Assembly (NCBI RefSeq): GCF_018069925.1
Contig: NZ_JAGPXB010000016.1
Coordinates: forward strand, 22,790 to 86,789
Length of the DNA stretch: 64,000 nucleotides
Reading direction: 5' to 3'
Origin: Flavobacterium erciyesense
GTDB taxonomy: Bacteria > Bacteroidota > Bacteroidia > Flavobacteriales > Flavobacteriaceae
A program made the translations under genes and the position numbers. How positions within the stretch are numbered: position 1 is the first letter of the stretch; each line of letters opens with the position of its first letter. Below, piece by piece: positions 9,423 to 16,305 of the stretch. The notes below the pieces were generated by a model, which was not told where the DNA came from, did not search any database, and was given only the letters and a program-made list of their open reading frames with translations.

Positions 9423-10070
9423 ATGTGTTTTCATACTATTCAAAACAAACTGTCCAAACAAATTGAAAAGCGTTTTAATGCGAAGATCAAGGACAAACAC
9501 GAGTTTGCACCACAAGAACATCACAATGGTTTTACTTTTCCTAAAACGCCTATAATTACAAACACAGATCCTACGATTATTGAACATTATAATTGGGGAC
9601 TTGTTCCGAGTTGGTCCAAAGACGATACAATCAAAGCATCAACCTTAAATGCTCGTATTGAAACTGTAACAGAGAAACCTTCTTTTAAAGAGATTTTACA
9701 ACAACGCTGCTTGGTTATTGCCAATGGTTTTTATGAATGGCAATGGCTTGACAGTAAAGGAAAAAACAAAATAAAATATCAAGTCGGAATTGCCAATGAG
9801 GATCTCTTTGCTTTTGCAGGCCTTTATTCGCATTGGAAAGACGCTCGTACGGGTGAAATTAAAAACACCTATACCATTTTGACTACCGAAGCCAACCCAT
9901 TAATGGCCGAAATTCACAATCACAAAAAGCGCATGCCGATCATTTTAAATCCTGAAGATGAAGACAAGTGGTTGAACCAAGAACCGATTAATTCCTTTGC
10001 GTTTCCGTACACCGCACCTTTTGTAGCTACTAAAATAACAACAGGCGAGGAGCCTTGGTTGTTGTTTTAA
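9423..10070 (+). CDS. SRAP-domain abasic-site DNA-protein crosslinking protein (YedK/HMCES family)
   Basis: 215 residues. Family hallmarks are present: Cys2 directly after the initiator Met (MCFH), which becomes the N-terminal nucleophile that crosslinks abasic sites; LNARIE (about 75-80); NGFYEW with the conserved Asn101 and Glu105; and IHNHKKRMP (about 164-172) with the conserved His. SRAP proteins form a thiazolidine crosslink with abasic sites in single-stranded DNA and so shield them from error-prone processing. Its position beside the polymerase IV, DnaE2-like and GIY-YIG genes fits a DNA-damage cluster. It is the last host gene before the integrated element. Confidence 0.93.
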   Translation: MCFHTIQNKLSKQIEKRFNAKIKDKHEFAPQEHHNGFTFPKTPIITNTDPTIIEHYNWGLVPSWSKDDTIKASTLNARIETVTEKPSFKEILQQRCLVIANGFYEWQWLDSKGKNKIKYQVGIANEDLFAFAGLYSHWKDARTGEIKNTYTILTTEANPLMAEIHNHKKRMPIILNPEDEDKWLNQEPINSFAFPYTAPFVATKITTGEEPWLLF

Positions 10071-10167
10071 ATTTGTCTTTTGTTACTTGCGGAGAAAAAC
10101 TAAATCGATTTGAAAATCGGTACGTAAAATTTATCAGCGATGACTATCTGTAATTGAAGTAATTCAC

Positions 10168-10314
10168 CCTGCCCCTGATAGCTACGAAAAGCCCGCAAGG
10201 GTGGGAGCCCAATAAAAACAAAACTCAAAACAGCGACCAACGGAAGCTCGTTTTGGGTTTATGTTTTTAAGGCGATTCCCGCGGACTTGTAGTGAATAGC
10301 AGGAGTTGGCAGCC
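10168..10314 (+). repeat. Flavobacterial structured intergenic repeat, copy 1
   Basis: The ends resemble two other places in the window (61617-61702, and 63551-63690 in reverse). The left part has CCCTGATAGCTACGAAAAGC, the right part GGACTTGTAGTGAATAGC. In between, a long imperfect stem pairs the AAACAAAACTCAAAAC region with GTTTTGGGTTTATGTTTTT. The arrangement of conserved ends with a variable central hairpin suggests a mobile or structured RNA element. It could belong to a known flavobacterial RNA motif such as Flavo-1, which I could not test. The rest of 10071-10343 shows no gene. Confidence 0.5.
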
Positions 10315-10343
10315 AGAATGTTTGGAGTAAAGTGTTGATAAAA

Positions 10344-10361
10344 TTATTTCCCGATACAGGA
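10344..10361 (-). other. Left attachment site (attL-like copy of the mnmE 3' end)
   Basis: On the minus strand this reads TCCTGTATCGGGAAATAA, matching 15 of 18 bases of the mnmE terminus TTCTGTATCGGCAAATAG. Imperfect 18-bp repeats at this same codon position are what is known for trmE-integrating islands. The match is seen directly; that recombination happens here is inferred. Confidence 0.65.
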
Positions 10362-10396
10362 AGTTTAGTTGTATAGTAATGGCGGTATCTCGCATT

Positions 10397-10418
10397 TCGA
10401 GGTACAAATTAGGTACAA
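10397..10418 (+). repeat. 22-bp direct repeat, left copy
   Basis: TCGAGG-start sequence with two AGGTACAA octamers (AGGTACAAATTAGGTACAA). It matches 44925-44946 at 21 of 22 positions in the same orientation. It lies 35 bp inside the left attachment site. It is either an integrase or excisionase arm site, or the real crossover site. Confidence 0.7.
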
Positions 10419-10602
10419 CTTTTTTTTAGCCTGCTATTTTGGTCTACAGAAGTTTGCACAGTCAAAAATAAGCCTTTTTTTGATCATTTTTAGCATAAAA
10501 AATTAAAATTCATATTTGTAAGAAAATAACTTTTTTTGTCTTTTGATATTATTTTTAATTGCAGGAAATGAATTTGTAGGGAGATTTATTTTTAATTAAT
10601 TT

Positions 10603-10620
10603 TTACTGCTATAACAGTAA
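10603..10620. promoter_or_regulatory. HipB operator O1 (candidate)
   Basis: TTACTGCTATAACAGTAA is an inverted repeat TTACTG-N6-CAGTAA with one asymmetric central base. It is the first of three similar sites before hipB, with centres 70 and 71 bp apart. Confidence 0.65.
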
Positions 10621-10671
10621 TTGATGTGTTTTGTTTCTATCATTATGTTCTTGTATTGGTTTTCTGGTTTA

Positions 10672-10691
10672 TTTACTGTTATAACAGTAAA
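10672..10691. promoter_or_regulatory. HipB operator O2 (candidate)
   Basis: TTTACTGTTATAACAGTAAA is a perfect 20-bp palindrome, the best of the three sites upstream of hipB. Confidence 0.7.
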
Positions 10692-10743
10692 ATTATAAAG
10701 TTTATAATGATTTAAGACATTTGTATTGTTAAATTGATTATTT

Positions 10744-10761
10744 TTACCGTTAAAACAGTAT
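10744..10761. promoter_or_regulatory. HipB operator O3 (candidate)
   Basis: TTACCGTTAAAACAGTAT is a degenerate version of the same inverted repeat. It ends 3 bp before the hipB ATG, where bound repressor would block transcription or translation start. Confidence 0.55.
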
Positions 10762-10764
10762 AAA

Positions 10765-10974
10765 ATGGATGATTTTGATTTAGGTACTTTCATAAAAGAC
10801 CATCGAAAAAAAGCAGGATTAACACAACTTGAACTAGCCGACTTAGCGGGAGTAGGTAAGACCACTGTTTTTGATATAGAAAAAAATAAAGAAACAGTTC
10901 GTTTGAACAATCTCTTGGCAGTACTCCGAGTGCTAAATATTAAACTAGAATTCAAAAGTCCTCTAAATAAATAA
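10765..10974 (+). CDS. hipB: HipB-like XRE antitoxin/repressor
   Basis: 69 residues, mostly one helix-turn-helix (FIKDHRKKAGLTQLELADLA, then VGKTTVFDIEKNKETV), typical of HipB. The C-terminal FKSPLNK is short. HipB proteins bind operator palindromes as dimers and hold the kinase toxin. Three matching palindromes precede the gene. The next gene starts 2 bp after the stop codon, so the three genes form a tight operon. Confidence 0.85.
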   Translation: MDDFDLGTFIKDHRKKAGLTQLELADLAGVGKTTVFDIEKNKETVRLNNLLAVLRVLNIKLEFKSPLNK

Positions 10975-10976
10975 TT

Positions 10977-11291
10977 ATGAGAAGAGCAATTGTATTTGCA
11001 CACGGAAAAAGAGCTGGAATTTTAACGGAGATTGCTGCTAACGACTATCATTTTGAGTATGATGAGAATTATGATGGTGAAGCAGTTTCAATGACTATGC
11101 CTACAACTCAGAAAAAATATAGCTATACATTCTTTCCTCCTTTTTTTGAAGGGCTATTACCTGAAGGAGTAATGTTAGAGGGATTATTGCGAATTGTGAA
11201 AATTGATAAAAAAGATTATTTCTCTCAACTGGTAGCAACAGGAAATGATCTTGTTGGAGCAGTAACGGTTAAATTGATGGAAGATGAATAG
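10977..11291 (+). CDS. hipS: HipS-like protein (free N-terminal subdomain 1 of HipA)
   Basis: 104 residues corresponding to the N-terminal subdomain of HipA (AGILTE, FEYDENY, FPPFFEGLLPEGVMLEGLL, GNDLVGAVTV). In ordinary HipA this is fused to the kinase core; here it is a separate gene. Size and gene order match the HipBST type, where HipS is the actual antitoxin. In the characterised E. coli HipS, as I recall, a Trp after PEG enters the kinase site; here that position is Val, so inhibition may differ. The stop overlaps the start of the next gene by 8 bp in another frame, implying translational coupling. Confidence 0.8.
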   Translation: MRRAIVFAHGKRAGILTEIAANDYHFEYDENYDGEAVSMTMPTTQKKYSYTFFPPFFEGLLPEGVMLEGLLRIVKIDKKDYFSQLVATGNDLVGAVTVKLMEDE

Positions 11292-12207
11292 ATGTCCGAT
11301 TACATATGAGTTGTGCGGTACTGCTACCTACAGTGAAAAAGGACTTCGATTGATAGCTCCTAAACTGACGTATTTAAATGATTTACCCTATACAGTTGTT
11401 GAACTTCGTCAGGAAGCCGCAAATAGAGCTAAAAAGCTATCTATACAGGGTGTGCAGCCAAAGCTTAGTGCCGCTATTTCAATAGTGGATCAAGAATTTA
11501 AAATTGTGGACCAATTTGGAACCTACATTATAAAGCCTCAAAATGATTTATTTCCACAATTACCAGAAAATGAAGATGTGACTATGCGAATGGCGAAAGT
11601 ATTTGGTTTAGAAGTGCCATTTCACGGGATGATTTATGGTAAAGATGGTAGTTTGTCTTATTTCATTAAACGTTTTGATCGTTATGGGAAAGGAAGAAAG
11701 TTCGCGACAGAAGATTTTGCGCAATTGACTGGGAATACAAGAGACACCAAGTATCGTTTTACGATGGAAAAATTGATTCCTGTATTGGACGAGTACTGTT
11801 CCTTTCCTGCAATTGAAAAAGCTGATTTTTTTAAAAGAATTCTTTTTTGCTATCTGACCGGAAATGAAGACATGCATTTGAAAAATTTTTCACTCATTAC
11901 CAAAAATGGAAAAACAACACTGGCACCTATTTATGATTTTCTAAATTCTACCATAGCAATTAAAAATCCAGAAGAGGAAATTGCACTGACCTTAATGGGA
12001 AAAAAAAGTAATTTAAAAGCAACTGATTTCATAGATTACTACGGTAAGGAAAGATTACAACTCAACGAAAAAACGATAGCAAGTATTCTCGAACAAATGA
12101 AGAAAGCAGCTCCTGAATGGAAGCAGTTGCTTGAAATTTCTTTTCTTTCATATGATATGAAAGAGAAGTATTTGCAGTTATTGGAAAGTAGGTTGGGGAT
12201 GTTTTAG
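11284..12207 (+). CDS. hipT: HipT-like serine/threonine kinase toxin
   Basis: 307 residues, the HipA kinase core without the N-terminal subdomain. The loop KLSIQGVQPKLS (about 51-62) contains Ser53, the expected autophosphorylation region. Lys84 in YIIKP fits the ATP-binding lysine, NEDMHLKN (194-201) carries the catalytic Asp196, and PIYDFLNS has the metal-binding Asp218. HipA-type kinases phosphorylate aminoacyl-tRNA synthetases (GltX for HipA, TrpS for HipT), stopping translation; the target here is unknown. The N-terminal MNRCPITYELCGTATYSEKG extension is normal for HipA cores. No frameshift is needed to explain the split from hipS, since both genes have intact starts. Confidence 0.85.
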   Translation: MNRCPITYELCGTATYSEKGLRLIAPKLTYLNDLPYTVVELRQEAANRAKKLSIQGVQPKLSAAISIVDQEFKIVDQFGTYIIKPQNDLFPQLPENEDVTMRMAKVFGLEVPFHGMIYGKDGSLSYFIKRFDRYGKGRKFATEDFAQLTGNTRDTKYRFTMEKLIPVLDEYCSFPAIEKADFFKRILFCYLTGNEDMHLKNFSLITKNGKTTLAPIYDFLNSTIAIKNPEEEIALTLMGKKSNLKATDFIDYYGKERLQLNEKTIASILEQMKKAAPEWKQLLEISFLSYDMKEKYLQLLESRLGMF

Positions 12208-12550
12208 TAATCCGAAATTATTTACTTGACGATGCATTTTAAATCAAATTGAAATTATCAACCGAGACCTTACTTTTTTTGATATAATATCTTCATCAGT
12301 TTTTCAAATGCCCATTGTTCACTTCAATGAATTTCATTGCAAAGAAATATCACTAAAAGTGGGTATAGGAAATAAAGAAAAATAGGTGCTATTTTACGTT
12401 TTTTGAATCAAATAGAGCCCAACCAAATCAATTGCTATGAAATACGGGTTTATTTTTTTTCGTAAATGTGGAAAACCGTAAAGTGCGATCTTTTATTCTT
12501 TGTAGGTTTGGTAAAACTTATGCTATACGGTACAACGTTAAAATTGAAAT
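12208..12550. other. Intergenic region, 343 bp
   Basis: AT-rich, no ORF of note and no clear terminator. The only recognisable signal is a promoter-like box near its right end. Confidence 0.5.
12503..12510 (+). promoter_or_regulatory. -7 box upstream of the Hsp70 operon
   Basis: TAGGTTTG matches TAnnTTTG, 40 bp before the ATG at 12551. It is the best candidate promoter for the eight same-strand genes to 22389. No clear -33 TTTG. Confidence 0.4.
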
Positions 12551-13090
12551 ATGAAAAAACAAATAGTACTACTTTTTCTGTTATTATCAAATTGTATTTA
12601 CAGCCAATCCTACCTCGGCTCAATTACCAAGCAAGTAAATTTTAGAGCAGGAGCTAGCAGTTCTGATCAGATAATTAGTTCCTTAAAAGCACAGACACAA
12701 ATCTTTATTATCTCACTTGAAACAGAGAATGACTACTACAATATCATTGATATAAATACTGACAAAGAAGGTTATGTTCATAAGTCTTTTGTGAAGATTG
12801 GTAAACTGATAAGTAAAAGTAATGAAAGTGTATTTACCCCAAATGGGCAAACTTCGAATTACAATTCAGAAGTAAAAATATTCAATAACACAAGAAAGAC
12901 ACTTACATTGAAGTTAAATACAGAGCTGTTTTATTTCAGCCCATACGAAACAAAAAACATTAATCTAACTCCAGGCGAATATGACTTCAGAGCTTCAGCT
13001 CCAGGTGTTATTCCGTACTTAGGTACTGAAAATCTAAATAGTAATCAAGGATATTCTTGGCAGTTTTATATTGTTTCCAGGAGAAGTTAG
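12551..13090 (+). CDS. Secreted SH3b-domain protein
   Basis: 179 residues with a signal peptide (MKKQIVLLFLLLSNCIYSQS). Residues about 20-85 look like a bacterial SH3 domain (VNFRAGASSSDQIISSL followed by the YYNIIDINTDKEGYVHKSF strand pair). The C-terminal part is predicted beta-rich and unassigned. Bacterial SH3 domains usually bind cell-wall or protein ligands outside the cytoplasm. It is the first gene of the Hsp70 operon, 61 bp before the J-like gene, and may be a periplasmic sensor or adaptor; that role is inferred. Confidence 0.65.
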   Translation: MKKQIVLLFLLLSNCIYSQSYLGSITKQVNFRAGASSSDQIISSLKAQTQIFIISLETENDYYNIIDINTDKEGYVHKSFVKIGKLISKSNESVFTPNGQTSNYNSEVKIFNNTRKTLTLKLNTELFYFSPYETKNINLTPGEYDFRASAPGVIPYLGTENLNSNQGYSWQFYIVSRRS

Positions 13091-13151
13091 ACTATTCAAA
13101 AATTAGGACTAAAAGCAATATCATATCAAAGTTTAAAAAATTGATTTAGAA

Positions 13152-15377
13152 ATGGATATAATCAAAAACAACCCATATAGGGTATTAGGGATATTAGTTG
13201 GAACATCTACCAAAGAAGAGCATACCAAAATTAGAAAACTAAAAATGTATATTGAGGCGGAACAGAAAGTTCCAGAGGATTATAGTTTTCCAATTATTGG
13301 TTCTTTCAAAAGGAATGTAATTACTATTGATGATGCCATTTCAAAACTAAACTTGAATAGTGATCGTGTTAATGCTTCTTTATTCTGGTTTTATATTGGA
13401 AATGCAATAACCGACGAACCTATGTTTGATGCTTTAAAAGTTTCGAAAGAAGAAGCGAAGGAAGTAATTAATGTTTGGATTAAACTAGCAGCAGCTGATG
13501 AAGTCACAAAAAGAAATGCGTCGGCTTTTCAAAATCTATCTACTTTATATCTAAATAGTGCTTTTAATAATGCCATTATTTCTAAAAATAAACTCGAGAA
13601 AGGAATTACTTTAAAATTGAAATTTTTAGGAAGTGATTTTATAAATGATTTCATTAAACTCTCTTCAGACGAAACTTATAAACTATCCAAAGAAGAGTTA
13701 CAAATTTACTTCTTAAATCAAGTTTACAAGGAAATCGAAAAAATGGATGCATCCCTTGTGGATTGGTATCTCGAATGTATTTCAAAAATTAACTTTCACG
13801 CAAAGCAAAAATATTTGAATGACTTCGTTTCAAAGCCAATTGAAGTTGTTAAAAATTTAATTGAAGAAAATAAAAAAGTAAGAAAAGAAAGTCCTAGTAA
13901 GGCATATGTTTTAGGAAATAGCCTTTATAAAATTGGAAGTGCAAAAATAATCACAATTCAAAGTATTCTAGGTAAAAGCAATATTCAATTTACTTCCATC
14001 TCGGATAAACTTTCGGATGAAATATTACAATGTGGAATTGTCTATTTTAAAAATTTCAGAGATACTACTACTGATCCAGGTGCTAAAGCGATGGATTTAT
14101 TCAAGAAAGCAAAAAAACTTGCAGTAGGTAGCATAGCAATTCAAAGATGTCAGGAAAACACAGAGAACCTCCAAGATTGGATTGATGAAAAACCAGAGAG
14201 AGACAAACACAACAGGATTAGTGCTGATCTAAATGCTTTAATTGAAATATTCGATGAATTTGAAAAAAAAGCAGAAACAATTGGAAATGCACGTATATTA
14301 ATTACTCTGAGTAAACCCCTGTTAAATAACATAAAAAATATTTTAGGTGCTTCTGATGAAATGTATTTAAAACTTTCAACACGTGTTGCAAGTCAAGCAC
14401 AAAGCTATGTTATTGAAGAAGTAAACAATGCCCAAGACAATTTTGAGTATAAAATTACTGTGGATAGATATGGAACTTTAAATAAAATAAAAACAGCATT
14501 AAGAACCGGATGGGAAGTAACCAATTTAATTGGTACTTTAGATATGGAATATGATTTTAAGATAGGACGATTTAGCCAAAACAAACAAGCATTAAGAAAA
14601 CTTTGTAATCAATTAGATGTTAGTACTAGTAATGATAACAGTTGGCCAATATACACTCCAAAGCCAGATCCAGTACCAACTCCAAGGCCAACACCCAAAC
14701 CTTCTAATTCAAATGATACGAATTGGGTTGGATGGATTTTTAGTATTATTCTTTTTATAATTGTAATTAAAGCTTGTAGTGCAATAAACAATAATCGAAG
14801 TGATTCCTCATCCAATGAAAGTTTAGTAGATACCTCTGCGGTACCTGTCGAAGCAATCGTGTCAGCGCCCGATACATCAACCTATGTTTTAGATACGGCC
14901 ACAACAAGTTTTCAAGAAGAAAGTAACTCTAGTCCTTATATTGGTAATCAGCTTATAAATGGTACGTCGCCTCTCGCAGCTTGTTTTGGTTCTGGAGAAT
15001 ATCAAGGAAATGCAACGTTGACAATAGAAAATGGTGGTAGTTCAGACGCAATTGTTTGTTTATACAGTATTTCAAATGATAGAACAATCAGAAATGAGTA
15101 TGTTCAAAAAAACTCCTCATTTAAAATGTCTAGTATCGCTCAAGGTTATTACAAAATACGTGTTTTTTCTGGAAATGATTGGAATCCAGATTTAGAAAAT
15201 AGTTGCGGTACAAAAGGAAGTTTTGAAACCGATGTAAATTTTACAGAGTTTGATGGTGAAGAATATTTCGAAGATAGTTCAAGGGGTTATACGAATGCAA
15301 CAATAACACTTTATACAGTTCAAAACGGCAATGCTTCAACTTCGTCTATTGATCAGAGATCTTTTTTTAAAAAATAA
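13152..15377 (+). CDS. Membrane-anchored DnaJ-like (degenerate J domain) protein
   Basis: 741 residues. The N-terminus (NNPYRVLGILVGTSTKEE, then KIRKLKMYIEAE) resembles a family of J-domain-like proteins linked to Hsp70 genes, but no HPD tripeptide, needed by classical J proteins to stimulate Hsp70, is visible. A long helical region follows, then a proline-rich linker (about 500-515) and one transmembrane helix (about 525-543, WVGWIFSIILFIIVIKA). About 200 residues lie beyond the helix, with a beta-rich domain (about 600-740). The large N-terminal part is probably cytoplasmic. With the GrpE-like and Hsp70 genes downstream it forms a dedicated chaperone set. Confidence 0.65.
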   Translation: MDIIKNNPYRVLGILVGTSTKEEHTKIRKLKMYIEAEQKVPEDYSFPIIGSFKRNVITIDDAISKLNLNSDRVNASLFWFYIGNAITDEPMFDALKVSKEEAKEVINVWIKLAAADEVTKRNASAFQNLSTLYLNSAFNNAIISKNKLEKGITLKLKFLGSDFINDFIKLSSDETYKLSKEELQIYFLNQVYKEIEKMDASLVDWYLECISKINFHAKQKYLNDFVSKPIEVVKNLIEENKKVRKESPSKAYVLGNSLYKIGSAKIITIQSILGKSNIQFTSISDKLSDEILQCGIVYFKNFRDTTTDPGAKAMDLFKKAKKLAVGSIAIQRCQENTENLQDWIDEKPERDKHNRISADLNALIEIFDEFEKKAETIGNARILITLSKPLLNNIKNILGASDEMYLKLSTRVASQAQSYVIEEVNNAQDNFEYKITVDRYGTLNKIKTALRTGWEVTNLIGTLDMEYDFKIGRFSQNKQALRKLCNQLDVSTSNDNSWPIYTPKPDPVPTPRPTPKPSNSNDTNWVGWIFSIILFIIVIKACSAINNNRSDSSSNESLVDTSAVPVEAIVSAPDTSTYVLDTATTSFQEESNSSPYIGNQLINGTSPLAACFGSGEYQGNATLTIENGGSSDAIVCLYSISNDRTIRNEYVQKNSSFKMSSIAQGYYKIRVFSGNDWNPDLENSCGTKGSFETDVNFTEFDGEEYFEDSSRGYTNATITLYTVQNGNASTSSIDQRSFFKK

Positions 15378-15394
15378 ATTAATCTAAATATCCA

Positions 15395-16294
15395 ATGAAA
15401 TACAAACTATCCTTCGGCATTATCATAATTTTTTCTTTCAGTGTATTTGCACAAATGGCAAAACTAGATGAAACAAAAGAATTAAAACCACTAATTCAAA
15501 AAATAGTACAACTTCAATCCGAGAATAATAAACTGAAATCTGAAATTAGTTCAATAAATTCTAAAGTAGCAACGGTTAATCAAAAACTCGAAACACTCGA
15601 TCAAAAAGTGCAATCTAATGCTTCCGATATTAAAAAAACAAATTCAGAGTTAAAGGGAAGAATAGCCAATTCAGAAACAACAACGAATCAAAAATTCACA
15701 CAGGTTGATAATTCATTAAGCAAAAATTCTTTATGGTCAATTATAGGAATATTGGGAGCAATTATCGTTTCAGGATTGGTTTACTGGTTAGTGAGTAAAC
15801 GCCAAACTAACGATAAAACAATTGTTGAAGCACAAATTAGTAAAACTAAGAAAACGCTTGAAGAAGAAGGAATTAAATTAGACACCAAATTGACAGAAGT
15901 ACTGGAAACACAATTGAAATTAGTACAAGAAGAACGAGCTAAAGTACCAGCAAATAAATCGGATGAAGTTGACCATTCCTTGGCATTAAAAGTTGCTGAT
16001 GAAATTGTACGTATAAACAAGAATTTATCTAATATGGATGCAAATACCAAAGGTTTAAAACAACTTTCAGCATCTGTAAAACGCATTGAGGATAATTTCG
16101 CTGCAAACGGTTATGATATGCCGGAATTACTAAACAAACCATTTGACCCAAGAATGAAAATGATTGCAAACATGGTTGAGGATGAAAATTTAGAAAAAGG
16201 AATTGAAATAATAACTAAAATAATCAAGCCACAAGTAAACTACAAAGGAGTACAGATACAATCAGCTCAAGTAGAAGTTTCTGTTGGACAATAA
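15395..16294 (+). CDS. Membrane-anchored GrpE-like nucleotide exchange factor
   Basis: 299 residues. It has an N-terminal hydrophobic segment resembling a signal peptide (1-20), a coiled coil (about 28-105), and a transmembrane helix (about 112-133, LWSIIGILGAIIVSGLVYWL). The C-terminal part looks like the end of GrpE: a helix (GLKQLSASVKRIEDNFAANG) is followed by PFDPRMKMIANMVEDEN, a Gly, and NYKGVQIQSAQVEVSVG. These parallel the FDP...HEAI...V...G...Y.L.GR.IRPA.V.V beta-domain of GrpE. The gene ends 11 bp before the Hsp70 gene. GrpE releases ADP from Hsp70, so a membrane-tethered Hsp70 cycle is suggested. The homology is by eye and needs a profile search. Confidence 0.6.
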   Translation: MKYKLSFGIIIIFSFSVFAQMAKLDETKELKPLIQKIVQLQSENNKLKSEISSINSKVATVNQKLETLDQKVQSNASDIKKTNSELKGRIANSETTTNQKFTQVDNSLSKNSLWSIIGILGAIIVSGLVYWLVSKRQTNDKTIVEAQISKTKKTLEEEGIKLDTKLTEVLETQLKLVQEERAKVPANKSDEVDHSLALKVADEIVRINKNLSNMDANTKGLKQLSASVKRIEDNFAANGYDMPELLNKPFDPRMKMIANMVEDENLEKGIEIITKIIKPQVNYKGVQIQSAQVEVSVGQ

Positions 16295-16305
16295 ATAAGT
16301 ATAAA

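Noticed and set aside
10344..10361. Integration into a tRNA gene
   Set aside because: No tRNA-like sequence is present at either end; the repeat matches the mnmE terminus.
10596..11003. 135-aa ORF on the minus strand
   Set aside because: It lies antisense to hipB and the operators and has no protein-like composition.
10977..12207. hipA broken by a frameshift
   Set aside because: Both parts have their own intact starts and an 8-bp overlap, and the split position matches the HipBST layout.
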